Source of the DNA: a virus
Virus record (IMG/VR): IMGVR_UViG_3300036652_000384
Location: 1 to 20,170 of that record
Length of the DNA stretch: 20,170 nt
Direction: 5' to 3' (one strand)
Of the stretch, positions 7,749 to 16,013 are shown in pieces. Both the position numbers and the translations under genes were made by a program. Numbering within the stretch: the stretch's first letter is position 1; each line of letters begins with the position of its first letter. The notes under the pieces are model-generated. The model was not told the origin of the DNA and did no database searches. It worked only from the letters and a program-made list of their open reading frames with translations.

Positions 7749-8747
7749 CTAGGATAATGTAGTAGTCCCAATTCCTGGATCAAACTTGCCAATTGCCTGC
7801 CAACGATTAGGCTTGGCTACGTACCTCGAACGCCCTTTTATGATGTTGGCATCTGTCTTTTCGTCAATGTACGACTTGACGGTTAAAGGAACGCGATCCA
7901 ACATCACTAAACCTTCGTACATTTCATTCCATTTGCTGTCCATCAAATACCACGTATCTGCGGTGACGGAGGCGGTGTTGGTCAAATAAGGACTCATGAT
8001 AACATTCCAGCGCCCATACTGCATGTTGAAGGAATTGTTAGTGGTGTTTGGCGTGCCTTCATCGGCTCCAATGGCATCCAAGACCAGCTTCAAGATACGC
8101 GCCTTGGGAGGAATGATAATTGTATCTGGACTGATATCTAAGATATTTCCATCATCATCTGTCAAATAACGCATATGTTCCTCGCCTAAGCACAAGGCAT
8201 CGTAGGAGAAAGCATTAGCGAAGTAATTGGACTGTGTGCCTGTACCACCTGTAACGGAGGTGTGAACGCCTGAGAAGAGGGCTAACGCATCGGCACAAGT
8301 AATGTTAAAAGATTTACCGCCAAACGACATCGTTGTGGCAGAACCTGCATTCAAGATGCCCAAACCAAACTGTTCGCGTGTACGATAGTGGGCTTTGGTG
8401 AATCCGTAGGCTTTCTGCTTCACTTTGCCGAACATGGCATCTTCCACCATCGTTTGGGTGACGGAGAATTGCAGTTTCCATTCATCGGGCACAATAACAG
8501 AACCGTAACCCTCTTGGAATCCACCTTCGGGGTAAATACCCTGCTCTCCGACTGGTTGGAAATTTGGCAAAGATGTTTCATACGTGTACTTTTCTGCCCA
8601 CTTGGAAGTAGTGTCCATATTGAAGATATAAGGCAATACCGATTCCGCTTCAAAGGCTTCGGATTGATCGGTTAGCATCATCTTGATTGGATATTGGCTA
8701 TTGCCGAATATCGAGTTATTGAGTCCGGCTGCTTCTGAAAAGATCAT
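7749..8747 (-). CDS. Major capsid protein (HK97-fold)
   Basis: A 332-residue protein at the place and size expected for the coat protein, directly after scaffold and a decoration-like gene. N-terminal residues 1-40 are helical; an extended beta loop with Gly-rich turns (EGGFQEGYGSVIVPDEWKLQ) fits an E-loop. A long helix (SVTQTMVEDAMFGKVKQKAY) fits the spine helix. The central part (SPDTIIIPPKARILKLVLDA) and the C-terminal strand region (WYLMDSKWNEMYEGLVMLDR, then VPLTVKSYIDEKT) fit the A and P domains. It resembles the Mu gpT-like branch of HK97-fold coats more than P22 gp5 (430 residues). The start has an AAGGGGG site. No protease domain is present, so maturation cleavage, if any, would need another protein. 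Confidence 0.85.
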   Translation of the reverse strand: MIFSEAAGLNNSIFGNSQYPIKMMLTDQSEAFEAESVLPYIFNMDTTSKWAEKYTYETSLPNFQPVGEQGIYPEGGFQEGYGSVIVPDEWKLQFSVTQTMVEDAMFGKVKQKAYGFTKAHYRTREQFGLGILNAGSATTMSFGGKSFNITCADALALFSGVHTSVTGGTGTQSNYFANAFSYDALCLGEEHMRYLTDDDGNILDISPDTIIIPPKARILKLVLDAIGADEGTPNTTNNSFNMQYGRWNVIMSPYLTNTASVTADTWYLMDSKWNEMYEGLVMLDRVPLTVKSYIDEKTDANIIKGRSRYVAKPNRWQAIGKFDPGIGTTTLS

Positions 8748-8760
8748 CTGTCAATCCCCC

Positions 8761-9168
8761 TTATGGAAAGCGAACGGTCACGTTGGAAGTGGTCGTTGCT
8801 CCGTCTGTATTTCCAATCTCTGCTACACCGCTTGAAGTGGTCGCCGTAACCAATAAACCGTCTGTATGAAGGGTAACTTTCGTGCCCTTTAACGTAGTAG
8901 CTACGGTCGCCATAGACTGCGTAGTCCACTCGGTTAAATCGTCTACACGCCATACGGCAATAATCGCGCCTGGTGTGGCTATAGCTGCGGCTTGTGCGGC
9001 AACGAACTGCGGTCTTGTGGTAGCTGCGCATTTCGTTAACTTTCCAGATGTCTGGACAAGCGCTTCGCCTAAAACAGAAGCTTCGCCATCGGTCATTTGT
9101 AAAAATTCAAATGGTAATTCACCCATTCCAGGACGGGAACGGGGTCTGAATCCTGCTGCATTGGCCAT
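8761..9168 (-). CDS. Putative capsid decoration/stabilisation protein
   Basis: A 135-residue protein between scaffold and coat genes, a usual place for gpD-like head decoration proteins. A basic N-terminal arm (FRPRSRPGMGELPFEFLQM) precedes a compact Ala/Thr/Val-rich domain with short strands (EALVQTSGKLTKCAA, IIAVWRVDD, KVTLHTDGLLVTATTSSG), compatible with a trimeric beta-fold. The AGGAGG site is embedded in the last codons of the scaffold gene. The function is inferred from position and fold pattern. Confidence 0.62.
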   Translation of the reverse strand: MANAAGFRPRSRPGMGELPFEFLQMTDGEASVLGEALVQTSGKLTKCAATTRPQFVAAQAAAIATPGAIIAVWRVDDLTEWTTQSMATVATTLKGTKVTLHTDGLLVTATTSSGVAEIGNTDGATTTSNVTVRFP

Positions 9169-9171
9169 TGT

Positions 9172-10173
9172 TTAACCTCCTGCTAACTGTTTTTTGTAGA
9201 ATGTTCTGATTTGAGCATCCGTCTTTCCTTTGTTTAACGCTCTGAATTGAATCATCATGGCTTCGGGAATCTGCACATGATCCACTTCGCCGCCGCCTGT
9301 GGCATTGGCTTTGATATGGTCTTTGCTGCTCAGTTGATTGAGCGCTTCTTGCTTCGTGACTTCCTTAATGCCCTTTGTGGCGTTCGCTAGGATCGTTTCA
9401 AAGTGTGCGGAACGATAGGCGGCTAGTGGAGAAGCACCCCTCGCAATCTCTGCTTGCATTTCAGCGTTGAAGGTTGTCTGTGCCTCGCCTTTGTTGAACT
9501 TCATAATCTCTGCCTCGACATCGGGGTACTGCTTGTAAAGCGCTGCCCATTGGGAATCGGTATCCCTTTGGACTTCGGCAACGGTTTTCTTCTCGACTTC
9601 AGCTTGGAGTACATCGAACCCCTTGAGCTTCTTGACTTCTTCTTCCGTTAGCCCTGCGGTTTTAAAGCGTTCGTTGTCTTCGGCATCCTTTTCTTGCTGT
9701 AAACGCTGTTCGTACTGTTCTACCGTGTGAATGCCGTGCGACTTGCCGTACTGCTGTGAAATAAGCTCATCGGCTTTCTTGACTTTCGCCTCTACTGCGG
9801 CTTTTTCTTTCTCCGCTAGTTCGAGTTTCTGCCGCATCTCTTGGAATGCTTTGTTTGTTTCTGCATCCTGTTTCGGTTTGTCAGGGGTCACGACTTCCTG
9901 TTTTTCTGTTTTTTCCACCGGTTCAGGCTTATCTTCTTTGGGCTTTTCAACGATCTTTGCAGCTTCTTTGGCGACTTCCTGTGCTTTACGGGTCTCGGTG
10001 TACTTGGCTACCTTGTCTTCAAACTCGTTAAAGCCTTTTAAATCCTCTTTGAACTCTTTCGAGTCTTCCAAGGCAGGGATTTCGTTTTCTTCTGCAAAGA
10101 GTTGAAGGTTTAATTTGTAACGGAATTGTGGAAGGTCAGCGGCTTCTTCCCTGTTGCTGCTTAGTTGGTTCAT
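9172..10173 (-). CDS. Capsid scaffolding protein
   Basis: A 333-residue, very highly charged and mostly helical protein. Near the N-terminus (residues 20-28) it carries KLNLQLFAE, a signature of scaffold and scaffold-fused capsid proteins in phages of Gram-positive hosts. Residues 45-170 are Lys/Glu-rich coiled coil (for example QEMRQKLELAEKEKAAVEAK). Residues 225-275 are amphipathic helices. The C-terminus is basic (ALNKGKTDAQIRTFYKKQL), as needed for coat binding. It lies between portal and coat genes, as P22 gene 8 does. The start has an AAGGAG site at ideal spacing. It is expected to guide procapsid assembly and then leave the head. Confidence 0.85.
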   Translation of the reverse strand: MNQLSSNREEAADLPQFRYKLNLQLFAEENEIPALEDSKEFKEDLKGFNEFEDKVAKYTETRKAQEVAKEAAKIVEKPKEDKPEPVEKTEKQEVVTPDKPKQDAETNKAFQEMRQKLELAEKEKAAVEAKVKKADELISQQYGKSHGIHTVEQYEQRLQQEKDAEDNERFKTAGLTEEEVKKLKGFDVLQAEVEKKTVAEVQRDTDSQWAALYKQYPDVEAEIMKFNKGEAQTTFNAEMQAEIARGASPLAAYRSAHFETILANATKGIKEVTKQEALNQLSSKDHIKANATGGGEVDHVQIPEAMMIQFRALNKGKTDAQIRTFYKKQLAGG

Positions 10174-10218
10174 AATAATCTCCTTTTGGGTTTTAGCTGC
10201 GATCCCACGCGATTTGTG

Positions 10219-10356
10219 TTACTTGCTTCTTAAATCACCACCCGTTGTCTTCTTAGGGGCAGTTTGATTCTTGATAATCGCGTTCGGTGCGACAATCTTG
10301 CCTGTTCCCGACGAAGGAACTTTATAGCCACCGCCGCCATTTTTGGCATCACCCAT
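10219..10356 (-). CDS. Small basic glycine-rich protein (45 aa)
   Basis: A short gene: MGDAKNGGGGYKVPSSGTGK at the start, ending in KKTTGGDLRSK. An AAAGGTGGTG site precedes the ATG. The protein is basic, Gly/Thr/Lys-rich and probably disordered. It lies 45 bp before the scaffold gene in the same direction. A compact basic peptide near portal and scaffold could be an internal or assembly factor, but there is no family evidence. Confidence 0.55.
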   Translation of the reverse strand: MGDAKNGGGGYKVPSSGTGKIVAPNAIIKNQTAPKKTTGGDLRSK

Positions 10357-10389
10357 GTGTTTCACCACCTTTCAAATGGACTGAACATA

Positions 10390-10420
10390 GAAAAGGGAAC
10401 TAAGCGTTTCAGCCGTTCCC
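10390..10420 (-). terminator. Terminator-like hairpin between portal region and scaffold
   Basis: Two nucleotides after the stop of the 41-residue gene, the minus strand reads GGGAACGGC, a short loop, GCT, two bulged bases, GTTCCC and then TTTTC. The stem is 6 bp plus 3 inner pairs and the U-tract is short, so it is probably leaky. It would lower read-through from terminase/portal into the capsid genes unless an antitermination system or a new promoter acts. Confidence 0.5.
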
Positions 10421-10422
10421 AG

Positions 10423-10548
10423 TTACTTCTTCTTTTTAGGCATCTGTGTTTGCTTGCTGTCCTTTAGCATGGCTTGCTGTAACTTCTTGTCTAAGCTAGC
10501 CTTGACCGATCCCGCCCTCATTGCAGACGCGTTTGGTTTACCTTTCAT
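10423..10548 (-). CDS. Small lysine-rich protein (41 aa)
   Basis: Encodes MKGKPNASAMRAGSVKASLD followed by a short helix and a run of four lysines at the end (MPKKKK). It is strongly basic. The AAAGGCGGTGAG site begins at the stop codon of the 83-residue gene upstream. Probably a small assembly-associated or nucleic-acid-binding peptide; no known family is recognised. Confidence 0.55.
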   Translation of the reverse strand: MKGKPNASAMRAGSVKASLDKKLQQAMLKDSKQTQMPKKKK

Positions 10549-10562
10549 TTGCTCACCGCCTT

Positions 10563-10814
10563 TCATATCCACTCAATAATTCTATCCGCATTTGCTTCTA
10601 CGACAGACATCATAATATCCACTTCCAAGTGAGAGCAAAGTTCATTACGTTCACCCACATCGGCATTACACCATCCTGTGGCAATATTTCCGTCAGGTAG
10701 TTTTGAAGCAAACACGTAGTTAATAAACTCGCCATTCTTTGCCCGTTCCAAAAGTTGCTCCACACTTTCAATGAGGTTGTCCTGCTTTGATCTAAACCTG
10801 ACTATTTTTGCCAT
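10563..10814 (-). CDS. Conserved phage protein of unknown function (83 aa)
   Basis: An 83-residue protein: MAKIVRFRSKQDNLIESVEQ, an acidic helix, then a small beta core (NYVFASKLPDGNIATGWCNA, DVGERNELCSHLEVDIM) and a final helix. The pattern looks like a conserved small phage and bacterial protein, but I know no function. It starts 23 nt inside the 3' end of the portal gene with an AGGTGGTG site, so its translation is linked to portal expression. Confidence 0.62.
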   Translation of the reverse strand: MAKIVRFRSKQDNLIESVEQLLERAKNGEFINYVFASKLPDGNIATGWCNADVGERNELCSHLEVDIMMSVVEANADRIIEWI

Positions 10815-12945
10815 TTGTCTTCACCACCTGCTTCTGCTGCTGTTGGGCTACATCTAACTTACGATGCTCTAACGCCATCTTATCTTGGTGCATCTGCATT
10901 TGATTCTGTGCCGTTTGTTGCTGTTGGTCTGCTCCCTGTTGTTGCTGCTGGGCTTGCATCTGCTGTCCTTGGGTCGCTAGACCTTGGCTGTGTTCCTTCT
11001 CCTGCACTTGTTCTAACTGTTGCATGATTTGGTTGGTTGCTTGCACATCACCCGCTTGCGCGTCTTTCACGGCCTCGGTTAGGAGTTTCACCATCTCGTT
11101 TAAGACTTCCATTTCCTGAGCATCGGCTTGGATCTTCTGTTGATCCTGCTGTATTTGAGTCTCATATTGCTGTTGCTGTCCTTGGTCTTGCTGTTGTTGC
11201 TGCATCTTTTGCTCCCATTGCTTCTTAAACTTACTCGCTTGTGGGAACTGCAACGACTCTAACAGACTCCAAAACTGCACAACGTCCAACGCTTGGGCTT
11301 GTAAGAACGCCAAGGCTTGATTAAACAGAAACATGGGGTCTTTCGGCAAGCCTGCGGAACCATCGGAACCAAACACAAAGTCAGTGTTGTAGTACAATTG
11401 ACCTGTTTTATCCCGTTGCAATAACTGATACTTATCGAAATGGCCGTAGGTATCTTGCCCGTTGACATCCTGCGCCATATAAGGACGCGGTTCGTCATAA
11501 AACGCCAACTTGAACTGAAACATGATCTCAAATATCTCTTTGTAATGCACATACTTGTTGAATGCCTTGGATTGCATACGTCCTGAAGCTTGCTGCACTT
11601 GAATCTGCTTGGCTACCCCTGATATGGCGGTATCGTCTGGCTTGCCTTGGAAGGAGTTCGTCACGCCTAACATGCTCTGAGCAAACTTGTACATCTCTTG
11701 GACAAACGTGAGGTCTTTGCTGATGTCTGCGGTCAAGTCTAATGTTCCAATCGCCATTAATTCAGCTTGGGAGCCTTTCACGATCTGATAGATCTCATCG
11801 GTCACTTTGTCGAAAGAGGAATGATCTTCCAGTGCTTTGATAATTGAACCGCCTCTAACAATCTTTTCTTCCATCTTGTGAACGACTCTCTTAATCGAGT
11901 CCTGTTGATCGCGAATCACGTCCATATCCGATTGACCGCCGAAAGCAAAGTTTCGGGGAACGTTGATTCTGACCGATACAGGGTATCGAGTCGGCACAAA
12001 GTAAGGCACCTTTTCGCCAGCACTTGCAATCTTGATCGGTTGGCCGTTTTCATCTTGCCCCATTACATCATCCGTAAGCGTTTCTTCTTCGACAATCTTG
12101 CCATTGATTCGGCGGTAGAAGTAACGTGGTAGGTTTTCCAGTTCAATATCGTTGATCCAAACGAATTTGCCGTAGTCGCCGTTATCGTCCTTGTACCAGC
12201 ACACAATCTCTGTAAGTGGCTCTTGATCTTCTTCCCCTCCGGAACGTTGGGTAATGCCACTATTCGCAAGCGTGCCAGCATCGTACAGCCTTGTGTTTTC
12301 TGGGTATTGTTCTTGCTCACCATCTAAATTCTTGTTGTACCTTCGCCAAACGTAATCATGACTCACATCCGATAAAATGAAAAAAAAGTCCATCTTCTGC
12401 AAACTGTATACTTTCGGCTGCCCTACTAACTGTTTCGGGTGCCGTCCGTAAAGCTCTACTTCCCCTTTGTACAGGTGATGTTGATAGTCAGGGTTCCAGC
12501 ATACCTCCACTAATGAAAAGCCTTGTAGCGGCGTGATGCGCTCGTTTTGATCGTTGATGGTTTCAATGTTGCTTTCCTTTAGATCATTTGAAATGGCATC
12601 GCCTATCATCTGCGCCTGCTGCTCGAATCCTTCACGCTTTGACTTGACCTGCGGCATGGGGATCTGACTGCTTACTTGACTCTCGATGAACTCATAAACG
12701 ATGTTGTAAACGTTGTTAGACGACTTCTGCGGTGTTGTAGCACTGTTAATGTTTCTATCTACTCTTGGATCGCCCATATAGAGGTATTCGCGCTTGTCCA
12801 TTAAGGTCAAGTCTTGCCCTGCTTTGGCGACTTCTAGCTTCTTTTGCCAGTTGAGCAGTTCTTGGGAGCGTGCCGGTGCTTCAAAGGCTTTGATTGCTTT
12901 TTTCACTGACTTCACCGCTTTCTTAACGCCATCCATGAGACTCAT
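10792..12945 (-). CDS. Portal protein (P22 gp1-like)
   Basis: At 717 residues this has the size of P22-type portals (725 in P22) and lies downstream of the terminase and upstream of scaffold and coat. Recognisable parts are an N-terminal clip/stem region with conserved aromatic and Asn residues (NVYNIVYEFIESQVSSQIPM), the wing segment (VRINVPRNFAFGGQSDMDVI) and a long helical crown region. Residues from about 565 to the end are extremely Gln-rich, with coiled-coil character where P22 has its C-terminal barrel. The start overlaps the previous gene by 4 nt (ATGA). It forms the ring through which DNA enters and leaves the head. Assignment is strong from length, order and composition. Confidence 0.83.
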   Translation of the reverse strand: MSLMDGVKKAVKSVKKAIKAFEAPARSQELLNWQKKLEVAKAGQDLTLMDKREYLYMGDPRVDRNINSATTPQKSSNNVYNIVYEFIESQVSSQIPMPQVKSKREGFEQQAQMIGDAISNDLKESNIETINDQNERITPLQGFSLVEVCWNPDYQHHLYKGEVELYGRHPKQLVGQPKVYSLQKMDFFFILSDVSHDYVWRRYNKNLDGEQEQYPENTRLYDAGTLANSGITQRSGGEEDQEPLTEIVCWYKDDNGDYGKFVWINDIELENLPRYFYRRINGKIVEEETLTDDVMGQDENGQPIKIASAGEKVPYFVPTRYPVSVRINVPRNFAFGGQSDMDVIRDQQDSIKRVVHKMEEKIVRGGSIIKALEDHSSFDKVTDEIYQIVKGSQAELMAIGTLDLTADISKDLTFVQEMYKFAQSMLGVTNSFQGKPDDTAISGVAKQIQVQQASGRMQSKAFNKYVHYKEIFEIMFQFKLAFYDEPRPYMAQDVNGQDTYGHFDKYQLLQRDKTGQLYYNTDFVFGSDGSAGLPKDPMFLFNQALAFLQAQALDVVQFWSLLESLQFPQASKFKKQWEQKMQQQQQDQGQQQQYETQIQQDQQKIQADAQEMEVLNEMVKLLTEAVKDAQAGDVQATNQIMQQLEQVQEKEHSQGLATQGQQMQAQQQQQGADQQQQTAQNQMQMHQDKMALEHRKLDVAQQQQKQVVKTNGKNSQV

Positions 12946-13124
12946 AACAATGTAACCTTAGTAATCGTATGCCCATCTTTTAAGATTTGACTTAGGACAG
13001 ACGGCAATACTTCATCCGTGCATTGCAGTACGTTTAATCTTCTGCCACGTAGGAAACGAATCTCATAGGTCTTATCTACTTGCTGTACGGATACTTCTGC
13101 TTTCGTTTTGGACAAGTCAATCAT
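12942..13124 (-). CDS. Small hypothetical protein (60 aa)
   Basis: The start is taken at the ATG (13124), not at an in-frame GTG three codons upstream, because AAGGGG then sits 8 nt ahead. The protein (MIDLSKTKAEVSVQQVDKTY, then EIRFLRGRRLNVLQC and a short helix) looks like a small alpha/beta domain with a basic loop (RGRRL). It ends in an ATGA overlap with the portal gene. I do not recognise a family. Confidence 0.55.
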   Translation of the reverse strand: MIDLSKTKAEVSVQQVDKTYEIRFLRGRRLNVLQCTDEVLPSVLSQILKDGHTITKVTLL

Positions 13125-13136
13125 AATTAACACCCC

Positions 13137-13526
13137 TTATTCTAATCTCCAGCCTAACTCTTTTAGATTCTCTGCTTGCTGTATCGTGATGCACTCGCCC
13201 ACTCTTCCAAACTGAATCCGCGAACGAATGGAGTATACACCGCTAAACTCGCCATCTTCGTCTAGATGCTTTCGAATCTCAGGCAATAGGCGAATGTACT
13301 TAGCTGCCTCCACGTGCTTGGCTTCTTCTTCCCAAACTTGATCTTGATGGGTTTGTACTAAGCTTTCCACGCTGCAAGTTCTGTTGTTTCCATCGGGGTA
13401 ACCAAATGCAGAGTTATGGTCGGTTGATGTTCTAATAACCACTTCTTTATAACATCCAATTCCTGCTGCTGTTGTGTTGCTCATATAGTAATCTTTGAAA
13501 TGATCTTGCAGTTCTGCTATCTTCAT
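13137..13526 (-). CDS. Hypothetical protein (129 aa)
   Basis: A 129-residue alpha/beta protein with a strong GGAGG site. The middle has a polar segment (DHNSAFGYPDGNNRTCSVES) followed by an acidic helix (DQVWEEEAKHVEAAKYIRLL). The C-terminal part (SIRSRIQFGRVGECITIQQA) is beta then alpha. No signal peptide, membrane segment or catalytic motif is seen. It lies between the HNH nuclease and portal genes, so a packaging or head role is possible but unproven. Confidence 0.55.
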   Translation of the reverse strand: MKIAELQDHFKDYYMSNTTAAGIGCYKEVVIRTSTDHNSAFGYPDGNNRTCSVESLVQTHQDQVWEEEAKHVEAAKYIRLLPEIRKHLDEDGEFSGVYSIRSRIQFGRVGECITIQQAENLKELGWRLE

Positions 13527-13569
13527 AAATGCCTCCGTTTTGATACGTTTTGTATAAAACTTTAACTAA

Positions 13570-14004
13570 CTAACAATTGCTAAACTGAAATAGTTTCTTA
13601 ATCATAATATTGTAAACAGGTTCGCCTCTGTGGGCTTCGGCATGGCAGAGTTCGCACAAGGTTAGAAGGTTATCTTCCTCGTTAGTTCCGCCATTTTTAC
13701 GGTGAATGATGTGATGAACATGCAGTCCTTGCTTGCTTTTACATTTAGTACACTTAAACTTATCTCTCTTCAATGCCGCTAATCTCTCATCAAGCTTTAG
13801 CTTCTTGGTCGCTTTGTTCTTGCGGTCTTTCTTAATCTTTATGGATGGAAAATCAACTACTGTTATCTCATGGCTTAATCCTTCTTTTAGCTTATTCTTG
13901 ATTACATCAATCTTATCTTCTTCTAAGAATGCGCTCAAACCGCAACATTCTATCCTGTCTCTCGTTGTGAACGAACTATAACAAACTAAGCAGATTCTTA
14001 TCAT
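13570..14004 (-). CDS. HNH endonuclease with zinc-binding cysteines
   Basis: A 144-residue protein. The C-terminal half is a textbook HNH module: CxxC (Cys85, Cys88), VHH (His97-His98), the central Asn112 in DNLLTLC, a second CxxC (Cys117, Cys120) and a final His125 in HAEAH. The N-terminus has further Cys residues (CLVC at 5-8 and CC at 20-21) that may bind a second zinc. HNH proteins encoded next to terminase genes often act with terminase in DNA cutting for packaging; this one lies just after the large terminase gene. Flanking gaps of about 50 and 43 bp, larger than elsewhere in the cassette, also fit a free-standing homing endonuclease. A site AAGGGA precedes the ATG. Confidence 0.85.
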   Translation of the reverse strand: MIRICLVCYSSFTTRDRIECCGLSAFLEEDKIDVIKNKLKEGLSHEITVVDFPSIKIKKDRKNKATKKLKLDERLAALKRDKFKCTKCKSKQGLHVHHIIHRKNGGTNEEDNLLTLCELCHAEAHRGEPVYNIMIKKLFQFSNC

Positions 14005-14054
14005 AATTCAGTCCCTTTTATTTCTAAAGTGAAGAACTAACGATACATATTGTA

Positions 14055-15551
14055 CTAATTTGCCTTATTAAGTCCCCATAATTCGCGCATGACAATCCTT
14101 GTTGCTTCATCGGCCCTCTTGTAGTCCTGCTGCATATCTTCTGCAAGATGGCTGATGTTAAACTTGCCCTTGTTCTCCACGCTGTATGACTGCTGATCCC
14201 GAATGTGATGGGTAATCGCTAAGCCCATTAATAGATCATCGAGAGCGCCCTCCTGTGCTTCTGCCTTGCCTTGTTCGTTCTTCACAAAGGTAAGCATCTC
14301 CTCTAAGGTTTGAATGTCGTTAATGAGGTTGCAGGCATCTTTAACGAAGGTTACGAGCTCCGCAATGATTAACGGCCTTGTGTGCTTGCCTGTGACAAAG
14401 CCAAACTTCATCTGGAGTTTGTGAGTAATGCTGTCCTCTGTTTCCCGCATGTAAATCTTAGGATAGCGCCACTCTTCAAACTTCCTTATGGGGTAGGTAG
14501 AGAAGTTGATTTCGATCCCTACGAGAGCCTTGTTGTAGTGCTGGGCTAGGCAGTACATTTGCTTGGCATAGTCAATTTCATCAAACTGCTGGTGCAATAC
14601 GGCTGCTTGATTGCCGCTAATGTTGTTAACCACATGCCCGCTAAAGAAATCCGATCCTTCGCCGGCAGTATCGCCCCCAAGTACATAGGGATAGTTGGCT
14701 CTAGGTTCTTCGTAAATCTTAATTTGTCCGTCGGGATCGTTCACCCAAGCAATGTCCTTAAAGGTGTCGTACTCGTAATGAAAGAGAAAATAGCCCTGTT
14801 TAAGCGGCTTCTTGTCTCTCAAGTAGGCGATTCTTTCGCTCACGATCTGTTTAGGGAAGATTGTCTTGCCTAGTACGCCCCATTCAGAAAGTGCATAAAC
14901 GGTGTAGTAATATGGATCTGTATCTTTAAAAGCTAATAACTCTTTCTTCGTTCCTTCATCCAGAAAAGGATTGTCTTTATATGTGGTCTTGCTTGTGGTG
15001 ACATCGGGATCTGTCTTATCAAAAAATTCCACTTTTAACCAATGGTTAATGTTGATGGGATTGAAACTAATAATTTGTTGATTGTAATTCGCCTTACCAC
15101 GCATCCTTATATTAAGCTGCCGATAATCATCTACAGTTAGCTCGCTGGCTTCTTCGATCCATTGACCTGTTATACCTTCGATGGACTTTCTTTTCTCCAC
15201 CTTATCCAAGCCATAGAATAAGATCTCATTGCCGTTTAGCTTGCATCTGATGTATATCTCACTGCTTCGGCCATTCGGAATGTAGAATAAATCCTCATAG
15301 CCCCATTCAACAATAACCTTGATTAGATCGGCAAATACCGAATCTCTTAAGGTATCGCCAACCTTGCGAACCACCATGAAACGATGATTCTTTTCTGCAA
15401 GCATTCGATAGATGATCTTTTGAGCCGAGAACTTTGATTTACCCGAACCGCCACCGCCCATTAAGACTAAGTGACGCGATTGGTTAAAATAGAACGGGTA
15501 AAACACCTTATTGGTGACCTGCGGAAGGTTTTCAAAGTTTATCGTTATCAC
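14055..15551 (-). CDS. terL: Terminase large subunit (DNA-packaging ATPase/nuclease)
   Basis: A 498-residue motor protein. The ATPase domain has Walker A GGGGSGKS (32-39), a Walker B ending in WIEEAS (about 131-136) and a coupling motif ISFNP (161-165). The RNase-H-like nuclease domain shows the metal-ligand pattern Asp294 (GGDTAGEGSDF), Glu347 (VGIEINF) and Asp438/439 (GALDDLLMG). All key residues are intact. It binds the small subunit and portal, translocates DNA with ATP and cuts the concatemer. The start is GTG overlapping the small-subunit stop (GTGA), with a poor Shine-Dalgarno, so translation is probably coupled to the small subunit. Confidence 0.92.
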   Translation of the reverse strand: MITINFENLPQVTNKVFYPFYFNQSRHLVLMGGGGSGKSKFSAQKIIYRMLAEKNHRFMVVRKVGDTLRDSVFADLIKVIVEWGYEDLFYIPNGRSSEIYIRCKLNGNEILFYGLDKVEKRKSIEGITGQWIEEASELTVDDYRQLNIRMRGKANYNQQIISFNPININHWLKVEFFDKTDPDVTTSKTTYKDNPFLDEGTKKELLAFKDTDPYYYTVYALSEWGVLGKTIFPKQIVSERIAYLRDKKPLKQGYFLFHYEYDTFKDIAWVNDPDGQIKIYEEPRANYPYVLGGDTAGEGSDFFSGHVVNNISGNQAAVLHQQFDEIDYAKQMYCLAQHYNKALVGIEINFSTYPIRKFEEWRYPKIYMRETEDSITHKLQMKFGFVTGKHTRPLIIAELVTFVKDACNLINDIQTLEEMLTFVKNEQGKAEAQEGALDDLLMGLAITHHIRDQQSYSVENKGKFNISHLAEDMQQDYKRADEATRIVMRELWGLNKAN

Positions 15552-15979
15552 GGCATAGGCGGCGGCTTGATCGTGTATTCCACTGTGCCGCTATGCTCCA
15601 CTTCTTGTTTATCACGCCAATGATTTGGTTGCCTATTTTTCAACCAAGCCATTGCTGCACCTGTGTCCGGTGGATAATGTTCCGTGTAAGGCTCGCTTAT
15701 GATTACACCTTGGTTATTAAACATTTTAATAGCTGCATGACTGTATCCTCTCGCTCGTTGAAACAAAGAATGAGCTATCTCAGCGTCTGCTACTTCTTTC
15801 CCTCTTTTAATGGAGTCGCAAAACTCCTTATGATCATGCTTCCATCGGTGTATTGTTGCTTCGTCAACTTCAAAGAATTCGCCTAATCTAGCATCGGTAG
15901 CCCCCAACAAACAAAACTTATAGGCTTGTTCGGCATATTCTGCTTTGTATTTGGTTGGCCGTCCTCCTGCCATGGTCAT
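15548..15979 (-). CDS. terS: Terminase small subunit
   Basis: A 143-residue protein with an N-terminal helix-turn-helix (residues about 24-48, LLGATDARLGEFFEVDEATI followed by HRWK), as in small terminases that recognise the packaging site. A helical oligomerisation segment follows (KRGKEVADAEIAHSLFQRA). It also has MAWLKNRQPNHWRDKQ, a motif typical of this family, and a Pro-rich tail. The large-subunit gene overlaps its stop codon. Two ATGs are possible (15979 and 15973); both lie downstream of a GAGGTGA site. Confidence 0.9.
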   Translation of the reverse strand: MTMAGGRPTKYKAEYAEQAYKFCLLGATDARLGEFFEVDEATIHRWKHDHKEFCDSIKRGKEVADAEIAHSLFQRARGYSHAAIKMFNNQGVIISEPYTEHYPPDTGAAMAWLKNRQPNHWRDKQEVEHSGTVEYTIKPPPMP

Positions 15980-16013
15980 TCACCTCTATCTGTTTTTGTA
16001 GAATCCTTTTTCG

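Noticed and set aside
8744-9031. Basic 95-codon frame on the minus strand inside the decoration-like gene
   Set aside because: Arg/Tyr/Ser-rich out-of-frame shadow without its own ribosome binding site.
9731-10105. Open reading frame of 124 codons on the plus strand
   Set aside because: It is antisense to the scaffold gene, has no ribosome binding site and shows the Ser/Phe/Leu-rich composition expected of a shadow of a Lys/Glu-rich coiled coil.
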